DNA of 64,000 bases from Halomonas lysinitropha (GCF_902500215.1 NZ_CABVOU010000041.1:1-64000), one strand, 5' to 3'. Numbered from the stretch's first letter, positions 1 through 9,109 are shown. Numbers and translations are program-made. The notes: generated by a model not told the origin, from the letters alone.

Positions 1-544
1 TCCCCGTCCCATGCCCGATCCCCCTCCCTCGCGGCCGGCCGTCGAGGCCGTGCCGGCCCCGGCGCCGGACGATGAGCCACCCCCCTGGATCGAGCGGGAA
101 GAGGAGGGTGCAGAGGCCCCCGCGCCCGTCGCTGAAGGGCACTTTGGTCATACCGACTGGCTGGCCTGCTTCGATTCACTGGGACTCGGGGGATTGACCC
201 GAAACCTGGCTGCCCACTGCGTGGTCGAGGCCGATGACGGTGAGCGGCTCACACTGCGGCTTGACCCTTCCCAGGAGGCAATGCAGGCCGAAGTCCACGT
301 GACACGTATTCGCGAGGCGCTGGCGGCCATCGGCATCGAGCGTCGTCTGATACTGTCCCCGGGGCCGCTGCCCTCCGAGGTCGAGACCCCCAAGCAGCAG
401 GCCGACCGCCTGGCTGGCCAGCGGCATAGCGAGGCGATTGAAGCCTTGAACCGTGACCCCCATGTACAGAGACTGCAGCAGGCCTTCGGTGCACGCCTGA
501 TCGAATCCACGGTCAAGTCCACCGTTGGCCAGGTGCGCGGCTGA
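1..544 (+). CDS. dnaX: DNA polymerase III tau/gamma subunit, C-terminal part (5' end outside window)
   Basis: Only the last ~180 codons are present; the frame is open from base 2. A Pro/Ala/Glu-rich linker (roughly the first 45 residues) is followed by a compact domain containing HTDWLACFDSLGL and ending in STVGQVRG. This resembles the tau C-terminal domain that contacts the polymerase alpha subunit. The product would be the clamp-loader subunit that tethers core polymerases at the fork. The call rests mainly on position directly upstream of ybaB and recR, the standard dnaX-ybaB-recR order. Whether the usual frameshift site for gamma exists cannot be seen here. Confidence 0.85.
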   Translation, partial: PRPMPDPPPSRPAVEAVPAPAPDDEPPPWIEREEEGAEAPAPVAEGHFGHTDWLACFDSLGLGGLTRNLAAHCVVEADDGERLTLRLDPSQEAMQAEVHVTRIREALAAIGIERRLILSPGPLPSEVETPKQQADRLAGQRHSEAIEALNRDPHVQRLQQAFGARLIESTVKSTVGQVRG

Positions 545-589
545 GCCGTGCCGCTCCGTCGATCACTAACCACGAGAGAGGAATCCGCC

Positions 590-916
590 ATGATGAAGGG
601 TGGAATGGGTAACCTGATGAAGCAGGCCCAGGAAATGCAGGAAAAGATGCAGCGCGCCCAGGAGGAGGTCGCCAAGGCCGAGGTCCAGGGCGAGGCAGGA
701 GCCGGCATGGTCAAGGTGACCATGAACGGACGCCACGACGTGAGCAAGGTCGATATCGACCCCAGCATCATGGAAGAGGACAAGGAGCTGCTCGAGGACC
801 TGCTCGGCGCGGCGGTGAACGATGCCGTGCGCAAGGTAGAGGCCAGCTCCAAGGCCAAGATGGAGGAGGCCACGGCCGGTCTCGACTTGCCACCGGGCTT
901 CAAGATGCCCTTCTGA
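590..916 (+). CDS. ybaB: YbaB/EbfC family nucleoid-associated protein
   Basis: A 108-residue protein starting [17 protein letters not shown], with the Met/Gln-rich N-terminal helix, a central [12 protein letters not shown] strand and the C-terminal [11 protein letters not shown] tail typical of YbaB. The family forms dimers that bind DNA and coat the nucleoid. The start at 590 is chosen because AGAGAGG lies just upstream and the protein then matches the usual family length; 593 is an equally good second Met. It lies 45 bases after dnaX and 13 bases before recR, so the three are probably co-transcribed. Confidence 0.95.
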   Translation: MMKGGMGNLMKQAQEMQEKMQRAQEEVAKAEVQGEAGAGMVKVTMNGRHDVSKVDIDPSIMEEDKELLEDLLGAAVNDAVRKVEASSKAKMEEATAGLDLPPGFKMPF

Positions 917-929
917 GCGTGAATCGCCG

Positions 930-1535
930 ATGAGCTTTTCCCCGCTGGTCGAGAGACTGATGGAGTCGCTGCGCGTGCTGCCGGGGGTCGGGCCCAAGAC
1001 GGCCCAGCGCATGGCGATGCATCTCCTCGAGCGTGACCGCGAAGGCGGCCGGCGCCTGGTGGAGACGCTGGGCGTGGCACTGGAGCAGGTCGGCTATTGC
1101 CGTCGTTGTCGTACGCTCACCGAGGAGGACGTCTGCAGCATCTGCACGAGTGTGCGGCGTGACGATGATCTGCTCTGCGTGGTGGAATCTCCCGCCGACC
1201 AGCTGGCCATCGAGGAGGCCGGCGGTTACCGTGGACGCTACTTTGTGCTGCATGGCCATCTCTCGCCCCTGGACGGCATCGGCCCCGAGGATATCGGGCT
1301 CGATCAGCTCGAGGCACGCGTCGCCGAGGGAGCCGTGGAAGAGGTGGTGCTTGCCACCAACCCCACCGTGGAAGGCGAGGCGACCGCCCATTACATCGCC
1401 GCTCAGCTTTCTTCGCTGGACGTGAGGCTCTCGCGGCTGGCCTACGGTGTCCCCATGGGCGGTGAGCTCGAATACGTCGATGGTGGCACCCTGAGCCGCG
1501 CCTTCAACGGTCGCCTGCCCTTCCGGGGCGAGTGA
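930..1535 (+). CDS. recR: Recombination mediator protein RecR
   Basis: 201 residues, the normal RecR length. An N-terminal helix-hairpin-helix ([17 protein letters not shown]) is followed by a four-Cys zinc finger (CRRC...CSIC), then a Toprim domain with [12 protein letters not shown] and [12 protein letters not shown], and the C-terminal [19 protein letters not shown] signature. RecR works with RecF and RecO to load RecA on SSB-coated gaps. Third gene of the dnaX-ybaB-recR unit. Confidence 0.97.
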   Translation: MSFSPLVERLMESLRVLPGVGPKTAQRMAMHLLERDREGGRRLVETLGVALEQVGYCRRCRTLTEEDVCSICTSVRRDDDLLCVVESPADQLAIEEAGGYRGRYFVLHGHLSPLDGIGPEDIGLDQLEARVAEGAVEEVVLATNPTVEGEATAHYIAAQLSSLDVRLSRLAYGVPMGGELEYVDGGTLSRAFNGRLPFRGE

Positions 1536-1561
1536 CGCCCCTTTCCCTGCTGGAACCCTGC

Positions 1562-2689
1562 ATGCCACTGACCCCCGAGATTTGTTGGATCGATACCCCC
1601 GAGGCCCTGGATGCCGCCTGTGCCGAGGTGTCGTCGACCGAGGTCATCGCCCTGGACACCGAGTTCTTTCGCGAGAGCACCTTCCACCCGGTGCCGGCGC
1701 TGATCCAGTTCGCCGCGGGCGGCCCTGCCTACCTGGTGGACCCCCTGGAAGTGGCTTGTACCCAGGCCTTCCAGCGCCTGCTCTCGTCGGGGCCGCTCAA
1801 GCTGCTGCATGCGTCCAGTGAGGATCTCGAGGTCTTCGCCCACTGGGCCGGGGTGCCGGTCGTGCCGCTGGTGGATACCCAGATCGCCCAGTCGCTGCTC
1901 GGCGAGGTGCCGTCCATGGGCTATCAGAAGCTGGTGGAATTCTGGGTCGGCGAGACCCTGCCCAAGGACGAAACCCGTTCCGACTGGCTCAAGCGCCCGC
2001 TAAGCGAGACCCAGCGGCTCTATGCCGCTCTGGACGTGGTCTACCTGCTGGAGGTGTGGCAACACCAGCGCGAGGCCCTGGAGCACCAGGGGCGGCTCTC
2101 CTGGGTCGAGGCGGACTGTGCGGACCTGGTCGCCCTGTCGGCACGCAGTGCCACCGCCGATGGCCAGTGGTACCTGCGCCATCGCCAGCTGTGGCGGTTT
2201 TCGCCGCGTCAGGTAGAAGCCTATCGGCGCCTGACCCGCTGGCGTGAGGGAGAAGCCCGGCGCCGCGATGTACCACGTGGCTGGCTGGTGCCTGACCGGC
2301 TGCTCTACGCCATCGCCGAACAACTGCCGGACAACCGCTTCGAGCTGGCTCGGATCGAGGACATCAAGCCGCCGCTGGTCAAGCGTGAGGGTGACGAGCT
2401 GCTCAGGCTGGTAAGCGAGGCGTTGCACGTCGACGAAAGCGAGCTACCGACGGCGCCGCTCTCGCCGATGGCGCCCGCGTTCAAGCAACGCCTCAAGGCG
2501 CTGAAGAAAGTGGTCAATGCCGAAGCGCTGGCGCTCGGTGTGGCGCCGGAGGTGCTGCTCAAGCGCCGCGATCTGGAGGCCCTGGTGGGTGCCGATCTCA
2601 TGGGTCAGCCCTTATCGCTGCCCGAGGGTTGGCGCGGCGAGCGACTGAATGCGGGCCTGGTGGCGGCCCTCGAGGAGGTATCCCGATGA
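1562..2689 (+). CDS. rnd: Ribonuclease D
   Basis: A 375-residue 3'-5' exoribonuclease for tRNA 3' maturation. The DEDD exonuclease residues are visible: LDTEFFRE (Asp32, Glu34), the HASSEDLEVF segment, and YAALDVVYLLEVW near residue 165, giving the Y-x3-D form. Two HRDC-like helical domains follow. ATG 1562 is preferred over an upstream in-frame start at 1532, which overlaps the recR stop, because the family begins close to this Met. The stop overlaps the ycgL start by four bases (ATGA), which indicates translational coupling. Confidence 0.93.
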   Translation: MPLTPEICWIDTPEALDAACAEVSSTEVIALDTEFFRESTFHPVPALIQFAAGGPAYLVDPLEVACTQAFQRLLSSGPLKLLHASSEDLEVFAHWAGVPVVPLVDTQIAQSLLGEVPSMGYQKLVEFWVGETLPKDETRSDWLKRPLSETQRLYAALDVVYLLEVWQHQREALEHQGRLSWVEADCADLVALSARSATADGQWYLRHRQLWRFSPRQVEAYRRLTRWREGEARRRDVPRGWLVPDRLLYAIAEQLPDNRFELARIEDIKPPLVKREGDELLRLVSEALHVDESELPTAPLSPMAPAFKQRLKALKKVVNAEALALGVAPEVLLKRRDLEALVGADLMGQPLSLPEGWRGERLNAGLVAALEEVSR

Positions 2690-2997
2690 GCGATGACCGC
2701 ATGCGTGGCGACAAGCTGCTGTGCGAGGTCTTCAAGAGCTCGCGCAAGGAGCAGATGTATCTCTACGTGGACAAACGCCAGGGCCTAGAGGCGGTGCCCG
2801 AAGCCCTGCTCGAACCGTTCGGCAAGCCGCTGCCGGCCATGACGCTGATTCTCACCCCCGAGAAATCGCTGGGACGAGCCAGGGCTGCAGACGTCATGGC
2901 CGCTATCCGCGACAAGGGCTACTACCTGCAGATGCCGCCGGCCAAGGAGGATTATCTGCTGGACCTTTATCGCACCCCCACCGAGGCGAGGTACTAG
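2686..2997 (+). CDS. ycgL: YcgL domain-containing protein
   Basis: 103 residues with the conserved YcgL core: CEVFKSSRKEQMYLYV, LEPFGKP and a C-terminal KGYYLQMPP segment. Function of the family is not established. The start is fixed by the ATGA overlap with rnd, an arrangement common in gammaproteobacteria where ycgL follows rnd. The gene is followed by about 100 bases holding a short tandem repeat before ycgN. Confidence 0.9.
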   Translation: MSDDRMRGDKLLCEVFKSSRKEQMYLYVDKRQGLEAVPEALLEPFGKPLPAMTLILTPEKSLGRARAADVMAAIRDKGYYLQMPPAKEDYLLDLYRTPTEARY

Positions 2998-3015
2998 CCG
3001 CGCGGGAATGGAATA

Positions 3016-3047
3016 GGGTGACGGAGTACGGGTGACGGCGTACGGGT
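3016..3047. repeat. Two-copy 14-bp tandem repeat
   Basis: GGGTGACGGAGTAC (3016-3029) is followed at once by GGGTGACGGCGTAC (3030-3043) and a partial third GGGT. It sits in the ycgL-ycgN gap, which holds nothing else recognisable. Two copies with one mismatch is weak evidence of function. Confidence 0.6.
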
Positions 3048-3104
3048 CTGACCCTGAGCTCCACTGAAACATAGTGAAAGGCGAATCCCAGGGGGCGAGC
3101 AACA

Positions 3105-3554
3105 ATGAGAGAACGGTTCTGGGAGCGCTTCGACCTCGAAGAGCTCACCAACGAAGAGTGGGAGGCGCTCTGCGACGGCTGTGGCCAGTGCTGCCTGCTC
3201 AAATTCCAGGACGAAACGTCTGGCGAGCTGGCGGTGCTCAACGTTGCCTGCGAGCTGCTGGATATCCACAGCTGTCGCTGCAGCGACTATGCGCATCGGT
3301 TCGAGAAGGTACCGGACTGCACGCAACTCACCCCCGAGCGCATCGACGACTTCCGCTGGCTGCCGAAATCCTGCGCCTATCGTCGGGTGGCGGAGGGGCG
3401 CAAGCTGGCCGCCTGGCACCCGCTGATCGCCGGCGGACCCGAACGGATGCACCGCAAGGGTATCAGCGTGCGCAGCTTCGCCGTCTCGCAGCGCGAGGTT
3501 CCCGAGGAGGAACTCGAGGAGCACATCATCGCCATTCTGCCCATCGATGGCTGA
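3105..3554 (+). CDS. ycgN: YcgN family Cys-cluster protein (UPF0260)
   Basis: 149 residues. The N-terminal CDGCGQCC motif plus further cysteines (NVACELLDIHSCRC, CTQL, SCAY) match the YkgJ/YcgN family, proposed to bind an Fe-S cluster or zinc. No biochemical role is established. It follows rnd-ycgL as in many relatives and converges with the oligopeptidase gene, whose stop lies five bases away. Confidence 0.92.
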   Translation: MRERFWERFDLEELTNEEWEALCDGCGQCCLLKFQDETSGELAVLNVACELLDIHSCRCSDYAHRFEKVPDCTQLTPERIDDFRWLPKSCAYRRVAEGRKLAAWHPLIAGGPERMHRKGISVRSFAVSQREVPEEELEEHIIAILPIDG

Positions 3555-3558
3555 GGGC

Positions 3559-5820
3559 TCAGCTATCGCGCTGCTCGAGCCCCAGCGCCCAGAGGAGAAA
3601 GGCATCCTGACGGGCGTTGTCGTGCCAGGCCTTGAAGCGCCCCGAGGCCCCGCCATGGCCGGCGGCCATATCGATCCGCATCAGGATGGGGCGGCCTTCC
3701 GCGGGGCGGCCTTCCGCGGGGCGGCCTTCTAAGCGCCCCGAGGCCCCGCCATGGCCGGCGGCCATATCGATCCGCATCAGGATGGGGCGGCCTTCCGCGG
3801 GGCGGCCTTCCGCGGGGCGGCCTTCTGCGGGGCGGTTTGTCGATGTGGGGCCCTCCCCACCCTGGTCACGGCTCAGCTCCTTGAGGCGGGCATAGAGCTT
3901 GGCGGGTTCCCAGTAGGGCACCCGAGTGTCGTGCCAGCTGCCCTGCAGGAATACCGCCGGCCAGGGCTGTGCCGAGAGATTGTCCAGCGGTGAGTAGTCA
4001 CGGATGCGCCGTCGTGCCTCGGGTTCACGGGGGTCACCCCATTCGGTGTATTCCGCCGTGGTGAGCGGCAGGTCGGGGTTCTCCATGGTGCGCAGCACGT
4101 CGACGAAGGGTACGTCGAGAACGGCAGCACAGAAGGACTCAGGGGCCAGGTTGAGGCTGGCACTGACCAGCAGCCCGCCGGCACTGGCGCCGTAGGCCGC
4201 AATCCGCTCGCCGTCGCCGAAGCCCTTCTCGACCAGGGCATCGCGGGCGGCGAGGAAGTCGTGGAAGCTGTTCGCCTTGTGCTCGAGCTTGCCCGCGAGG
4301 TACCAGGGCTCGCCGCGATCGCCGCCGCCGCGCACGTGCGCCACGGCAAAGGCCGCGCCGCGTGCCAGCAGTTCCAGCCGTGCGACCGAGAACCAGGGAT
4401 CGAGCACCTCGCCGTAGGCGCCGTAGCCGAAGAGCAGGGTGGGTAACGGGTGACCGGCCAGGTCGGCTCGCATCACCACCGAGACGGGGACGCGTTCACC
4501 GTCGTGGGAGGTCGCCCAGAGCCTCTCGCAGACCAGCTGCTCGGGCTTCAGGTCGCCGTGGATGGGCTGCTGCTTGAGTAGACGCCGCTGGCCAGTGTCG
4601 AGGTCATGCTCGAGCCAGGTCACCGGCAGGATGAAGGACTCCTCGCGCAGGCGCAGGCGTCGCGTGTCGAAGTGGGGCGCGTCGCCCAGTGCCAGGCTGC
4701 AGTGCAGCTCCGGCAACGGCAGTCGTTCATCGCGAGTGATGGCGTTGTCGCCATCCAGCTCGAGGACGCGCAGGTGCACCTGGGCTTCGTGATGGTCGCG
4801 CTCGGTGATGACCAGCCCCCAGTCGAAGGCGTCGACGCCCTCCAGGGTGTCGTCGTCGCGATGGGCGATCAGCGGCTGCCAGTCCTTCGCGGGATCCGAC
4901 TCGCCCAGCCGCGCTTCCGCCACCACGTCCAGCTGAAAGTGAGTGGCCTCGCGATTGTGCAGGACGTAGAAGTGGCCCGGGCGGTGGTCCAGGGCGTACT
5001 CCACGCCGTTTTCCCGGGGCCGGAAGCAGCGCGGCGCGGTCGCCGGTGCCCGAGCCGGAATCAGGTAGCTCTCGCTGGTGTCCTTGGAAGAGCTCTCCAG
5101 GATCAGCCATTCCCGGGAGCGAGTCTTGCCGAGCCCCAGCCAGAACTCGGGGTCCTCCTCGCGCAGCACCAGTGCCGGCTCCCCGGCGCTGCCTTCTTCC
5201 ATGACCAGGCGCCAGATGCTCTCCGGACGCTGGGTGGCGTCATAGCGGGTGAAAAGCAGGGTGACATTGTCCTCGGCCCAGCCGATCTCGGGGCCGATCT
5301 CCTCGAGCAGCACCCTGGGCTCACCGTCGGGCAGTTGCTTGAGGTAGAGCTTGTAGGTCTCATCGCCGCGGGTGTCCTCGGTCCAGGCCAGCCAGGCCTC
5401 ATCCGGGGAGAGGGCCATGTCACCCACCTCGAGGAAGTCGTGCTCGCGGGCCCGGGCCTGCAGGTCGAGGAAGCACTCTGCGGCATCGGGGGCGTCATTG
5501 GGGTGACGCCACCAGACCGGATAGTCGGCGTCCACCGCCGTCTCGCTCCATACCGTGTAATGATCCAGCGGGGTCCTCAGCCCGTGGACGGCGAGTTCGC
5601 GGCGGGCCAGGTGGCCGTGGTAGAGGCGCTCGACCAGATCGTCGAGGGGAGCGAACCAGCGGCGCAACTCTTGATTGGCGGCTTCCAGGAAATCGCTGAC
5701 TTCCGGGTCATCGTGGTTCTCCAGCCAGTGCCATGCCGGGTCGTCGGTATGGCGGAAGCGGTTGACGGGATCGACGGCAGTCGTCTCGGTGGCCTGGTCA
5801 CGTGGTGGCTGTGCTTTCAT
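3559..5820 (-). CDS. ptrB: S9 family oligopeptidase (oligopeptidase B type) with internal duplication
   Basis: 753 residues: an N-terminal beta-propeller-type region followed by an alpha/beta-hydrolase domain. Catalytic Ser546 lies in YGASAGG and Asp631 in HDTRVPYW. The family's cytosolic enzymes cut short peptides after basic residues. The catalytic His motif AGHGGASGR occurs twice (His690 and His722) because bases 3635-3826 are a perfect 96-bp tandem duplication. A run of RPAEG pentapeptides (about residues 663-679) precedes the first copy and a shorter run (700-711) the second. E. coli PtrB is 686 residues, so the excess is partly this insertion. Whether the enzyme is active, and which His it uses, is unknown. 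Start chosen at ATG 5820, divergent from the next gene. Confidence 0.88.
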   Translation of the reverse strand: MKAQPPRDQATETTAVDPVNRFRHTDDPAWHWLENHDDPEVSDFLEAANQELRRWFAPLDDLVERLYHGHLARRELAVHGLRTPLDHYTVWSETAVDADYPVWWRHPNDAPDAAECFLDLQARAREHDFLEVGDMALSPDEAWLAWTEDTRGDETYKLYLKQLPDGEPRVLLEEIGPEIGWAEDNVTLLFTRYDATQRPESIWRLVMEEGSAGEPALVLREEDPEFWLGLGKTRSREWLILESSSKDTSESYLIPARAPATAPRCFRPRENGVEYALDHRPGHFYVLHNREATHFQLDVVAEARLGESDPAKDWQPLIAHRDDDTLEGVDAFDWGLVITERDHHEAQVHLRVLELDGDNAITRDERLPLPELHCSLALGDAPHFDTRRLRLREESFILPVTWLEHDLDTGQRRLLKQQPIHGDLKPEQLVCERLWATSHDGERVPVSVVMRADLAGHPLPTLLFGYGAYGEVLDPWFSVARLELLARGAAFAVAHVRGGGDRGEPWYLAGKLEHKANSFHDFLAARDALVEKGFGDGERIAAYGASAGGLLVSASLNLAPESFCAAVLDVPFVDVLRTMENPDLPLTTAEYTEWGDPREPEARRRIRDYSPLDNLSAQPWPAVFLQGSWHDTRVPYWEPAKLYARLKELSRDQGGEGPTSTNRPAEGRPAEGRPAEGRPILMRIDMAAGHGGASGRLEGRPAEGRPAEGRPILMRIDMAAGHGGASGRFKAWHDNARQDAFLLWALGLEQRDS
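3635..3826. repeat. Perfect 96-bp tandem duplication with nested 15-bp repeats, inside ptrB
   Basis: Bases 3635-3730 and 3731-3826 are identical by direct reading. Each 96-bp unit ends in copies of a 15-bp repeat, GCGGCCTTCCGCGGG, which encodes RPAEG on the minus strand. Both unit lengths are multiples of three, so copy-number change keeps the ptrB frame. The unit carries the whole catalytic-His motif. It is not a CRISPR because there are no spacers. Confidence 0.97.
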
Positions 5821-5891
5821 TGCGCGAGATGTACCATACTCAGTGTATTTTCAAGAACGTGCGTTCTGGACGCCAAGGTCGCGAGGTCGTG

Positions 5892-6338
5892 ATGCTGATT
5901 TCGGATTCAATATCCCTACTATGGCTGGTCTACGGCGTATTGTCGCTGGTCGTGCTGCTGACGGGCTACCTGGGGCTGGCCTTCCTGCCGCGCTTGCCGC
6001 GGCTGGTGATCACCTGGCTGGTGGCCGGCGTGATGTGGATGCCATCCCACTTTCGCCTGCCGCTGCTGGAGGAGGGCGAGTTCTACTCCGGCTTCGCCCC
6101 GGCGGTGGTGGTGGCGGCCGTGGCCCTCTTCGAGGGTAGTCGTGCGAGCCTCATGCCGTCCGCCTTGCTGGTCGCGGTGGGGGCAGGACTGGGATTTCTG
6201 GTGGGCTTGCTGCTGTGGTGGCGCGGCCGTCATCGCCGCACCTTCGACGACGATGACTACGTGGACATGCCTGACAATGCGCCCAACGGCTCCCGTCAGG
6301 GTGGCCGCGATGAGCGCCAGGAGCCAGTCATCGGCTGA
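5892..6338 (+). CDS. Small inner-membrane protein of unknown function
   Basis: 148 residues from ATG 5892, with GCGAGGT just upstream. About three to four hydrophobic segments are visible: LLWLVYGVLSLVVLLTG, VITWLVAGVMW, APAVVVAAVALF, and ALLVAVGAGLGFLVGLLLWW. A charged C-terminal tail of about 35 residues (RRTFDDDDYVDMPDN) follows. No family recognised. An in-frame start at 5802 would overlap the divergent ptrB start and is not preferred. The gene is followed after 35 bases by the VWA protein, so the two may be co-expressed and membrane-associated together. Confidence 0.7.
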   Translation: MLISDSISLLWLVYGVLSLVVLLTGYLGLAFLPRLPRLVITWLVAGVMWMPSHFRLPLLEEGEFYSGFAPAVVVAAVALFEGSRASLMPSALLVAVGAGLGFLVGLLLWWRGRHRRTFDDDDYVDMPDNAPNGSRQGGRDERQEPVIG

Positions 6339-6373
6339 ATCTTCCGCTAATACTCGGTTAACAAGGAGCCCCA

Positions 6374-8227
6374 ATGCGCGGGCTTGGCATGGAAAGGCCC
6401 TCTAGCCAGATGAGCTGGACGCTGGCCATCGGCTGTGTCCTCTGGTTATGGGCGAGCTCAACGCTGGCACAACTCGGCGAGGAGGAGCATCCGGACGTCC
6501 GAGTGGTGGTCGATGTCTCGGGCAGCATGAAGAAGAACGACCCCGAGCGTCTGGCGCTCAGTGCTCTGGACATGCTCGTGGCGCTGCTACCGAATGGCGC
6601 TACCGCGGGGGTCTGGACCTTCGGCCAGACGGTTGACAACCCTCTGCCGCTGGGCGAGGTGGACGCGGCCTGGCGCGAGCGGGCTCTGGACCTGCCGCCC
6701 GCCCTGCAGGAATACCAGCAGTACACCGATATCGAGGTGGCCCTGCGCGAAGCATCAAGGGCCGAGGCCAATGGCTGGAGGCACCTGGTACTGCTCACCG
6801 ACGGCGTGATCGACCTCCCGCCAGCCCGGGGAGGCAAGCCCGAGATCGATGATGCCTCGCGGGTACGCCTGGTGGATGAGCTGGCCGCTGAGCTGGCCGA
6901 CCAGGGCGTGGCCATTCATGCCGTCGCCTTTTCCGACCAGGCCGACCTGGCGCTGGTGGAGCGACTCGCCCAGTCTACCGGGGGGCTGGCGGCGTTGGCT
7001 GAGAATCCCGAGAGCCTGCTGGGCGCCTTTCTCGATATCATCGAGCGTATCTTCCCTGCTGATCAGGTGCCGCTGGAGGCGGGACGCTTCGTCATCGACG
7101 ACGAGGTGGAGACCTTCTCGGCGCTGGTCTTCCATGAGCCCGACGATGGCCCCCTGACCCTGGTCGCGCCGGACGGCACGCGCTACCGGGCCGACGAGGC
7201 GCCGGATGTCATTCGTTGGCGGGTGGAGCCGCGCTTCGACCTGATCCGGGTGCCCGATCCCCAGCTTGGTGAGTGGCGCCTAGTGGGGCCGGTGGGCGAG
7301 GGCAGTCGTATCAACGTCGCCTCCCCGCTTCACCTGCGCACCGCCGAACTGCCGGCCACCCTCTATCTGGGCTTCGAGGTCCCCCTGGAGGCCTGGGTGG
7401 AGCGCGATGATGGCCCCTTAGGCCAGGGAGACGAGGAGATTACCCTTTCAGTCTCACTGCAGGATGCCGAGGGCACGGTGCAGTCGCGGGTAACGCTGCA
7501 GGCCGAGGCGGGGCGTTTCCATGGCCGCCTGCCGGCGCCGGCCCTGACCGGCAATGCGCACCTGGTGATCCGTGCCGAGGGAGAGGCGTTCCAGCGTCAG
7601 CGGGTGCAGGCGGTGAACGTGCTGCCGGCCATCAGCGCGGCGTATCGGCCCAGTGACAAACGAGTGGTCCTGACCGCGGAGCATCCCCGGCTGAATCGTG
7701 AAAACACCGAGATCCATGGCGAGCTGCAGGGGGAGCGTATCGAGGCCCGAACAGCCGGGAGCTCGCGCTGGCATCTCGACCTGCCTGAGCGCGACGAGGC
7801 ACTGAGTCGGCCTATGTTGCTCAATGCCACCATCGAGCTGGACGGCGAGACCCGCGAACTCTCCCTGCCGCGCCTGATGCTCAACCCCGGAGGCCGCGTC
7901 GGCATCGACCTGGCGGATGTGGGCGGGCCGAGCCTGGGTACCGAGCGCCTCGATGACGGAGGCCGGAGGGATACCTCATTGCCGCCTTCCGAGACAGCGG
8001 CCGACCACTTCGTCACCTGGATCAATCGCCTGCCCGCGAAGGCGCATGCTCTCTGGCAGGCGGGTGTGCCCGGCCTGCAGCGGTTATGGGAGTTACATGG
8101 CCGTGATCCGCGCCTCTGGGGTGCCGTCGCGGCCGTGGCGATGATGGTGGTGCTTTGGCTGGTGGTCAGCCTGATTCGGCGTCGCCGTGTGCGACGCCCG
8201 GTACACCGGGAGGAACCCCATGTGTGA
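6374..8227 (+). CDS. Von Willebrand factor A domain membrane protein
   Basis: 617 residues. A signal or anchor segment (about residues 13-32, ending TLAQ) is followed by a VWA domain. Its metal-binding MIDAS motif DVSGS is near residue 48 and TDG near residue 140. A long beta-rich region follows, with a single C-terminal membrane segment (GAVAAVAMMVVLWLVVSLI) and a short Arg-rich tail. It probably presents a periplasmic metal-dependent adhesion or scaffold domain. AAGGAGCC at 6362-6370 supports ATG 6374. It overlaps the next gene by eight bases. Substrate and partner are unknown. Confidence 0.82.
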   Translation: MRGLGMERPSSQMSWTLAIGCVLWLWASSTLAQLGEEEHPDVRVVVDVSGSMKKNDPERLALSALDMLVALLPNGATAGVWTFGQTVDNPLPLGEVDAAWRERALDLPPALQEYQQYTDIEVALREASRAEANGWRHLVLLTDGVIDLPPARGGKPEIDDASRVRLVDELAAELADQGVAIHAVAFSDQADLALVERLAQSTGGLAALAENPESLLGAFLDIIERIFPADQVPLEAGRFVIDDEVETFSALVFHEPDDGPLTLVAPDGTRYRADEAPDVIRWRVEPRFDLIRVPDPQLGEWRLVGPVGEGSRINVASPLHLRTAELPATLYLGFEVPLEAWVERDDGPLGQGDEEITLSVSLQDAEGTVQSRVTLQAEAGRFHGRLPAPALTGNAHLVIRAEGEAFQRQRVQAVNVLPAISAAYRPSDKRVVLTAEHPRLNRENTEIHGELQGERIEARTAGSSRWHLDLPERDEALSRPMLLNATIELDGETRELSLPRLMLNPGGRVGIDLADVGGPSLGTERLDDGGRRDTSLPPSETAADHFVTWINRLPAKAHALWQAGVPGLQRLWELHGRDPRLWGAVAAVAMMVVLWLVVSLIRRRRVRRPVHREEPHV

Positions 8228-9008
8228 GCTGCTGGGCATGAGCGCCAATGTGCCCACCGATATCTGCTTCAGCTTTACCGGCTTCCTGCACCGTGGTGGT
8301 GGCACCGGGCCTCACCGCGATGGCTGGGGCATCGCCTTCTACGAGGAGGGCGGCTATCGAGACTTCCGCGACCCGCACCCCTCGGTGCACTCGCCCATCG
8401 CGCGGCTGATCTGCGACTACCCGATCAAGTCGAAGATTGTGATCAGCCATATTCGTCAGGCCAATGTTGGCCAGGTTCGCCTGGCCAATACCCATCCCTT
8501 TGTCCGCGAGATGTGGGGGCGCCCCTGGTGCTACGCGCACAATGGCCAGCTCACCGATTGGCAGTCGCTGCCGCACTCCTTCTACCGCCCAGTGGGAACC
8601 ACCGACAGCGAGCATGCCTTCTGCTGGCTGCTCGGCGAGCTGCGCGGTGCCTTCCCCGAACCGCCGGATGACGATGACCAGCATCATGCCCTTTGGCGGA
8701 TCCTTCACGGTCTCTGCGAACGTCTTCGCGGTCTGGGGGTCTTCAATCTGCTGCTGGCCGATGGCGAATACCTCTACACGTTCTGTTCCACCAAGCTGGC
8801 ACACATCACGCGGCGGGCACCCTTCGGCCGGGCAAGCCTCTCGGACGCTGAATTGGCCGTCAATTTCGCCGAGCACACCACGCCCGACGATGTGGTCTCG
8901 GTGATCGCTACCGAGCCGCTCACTGACAATGAGTCGTGGGTGCGAATGGTGCCTGGCGAGCTGCTGGTCTGGCAGGGCGGGGTAATCCAAGCACGATTTA
9001 AAACGTGA
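8220..9008 (+). CDS. yafJ: Class II glutamine amidotransferase (YafJ type)
   Basis: 262 residues starting Met-Cys, which places the catalytic N-terminal nucleophile Cys at residue 2 after Met removal. Family signatures include CELLGMSAN, HRDGWGIAFYEEGGY, and SHIRQANVGQVRLANTHPF followed by AHNGQL. These are the glutaminase half of Ntn amidotransferases; stand-alone YafJ enzymes have an uncertain acceptor. ATG 8220 has GGGAGGAA upstream and overlaps the VWA gene, so the two are translationally coupled. Confidence 0.92.
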   Translation: MCELLGMSANVPTDICFSFTGFLHRGGGTGPHRDGWGIAFYEEGGYRDFRDPHPSVHSPIARLICDYPIKSKIVISHIRQANVGQVRLANTHPFVREMWGRPWCYAHNGQLTDWQSLPHSFYRPVGTTDSEHAFCWLLGELRGAFPEPPDDDDQHHALWRILHGLCERLRGLGVFNLLLADGEYLYTFCSTKLAHITRRAPFGRASLSDAELAVNFAEHTTPDDVVSVIATEPLTDNESWVRMVPGELLVWQGGVIQARFKT

Positions 9009-9013
9009 GTTTC
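9000..9013. promoter_or_regulatory. Candidate PsrA-type operator upstream of fadD
   Basis: The bases read A-AAAC-GTGA-GTTT-C, one mismatch from the (C/G)AAAC-N4-GTTT(G/C) pattern known for the fatty-acid regulator PsrA in pseudomonads. It overlaps the stop of the preceding gene and lies about 97 bases before the fadD start. No psrA gene is in this window. Confidence 0.45.
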
Positions 9014-9109
9014 AATCGTATGTTTTACAGCCGCAAAACCGCTGGTATAAGGTAGAGGTACAAAACAACAAGCCTGCTGATGACATCAGCCGCAGCGTGG
9101 AGACTGCCC

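Noticed and set aside
3016..3047. 14-bp tandem repeat near ycgN as a regulatory element
   Set aside because: Only two copies with one mismatch and no link to a promoter; listed as a repeat only.
3635..3826. Repeat array considered as CRISPR
   Set aside because: The units are directly abutting and identical, without spacers, and lie in frame inside a coding gene.
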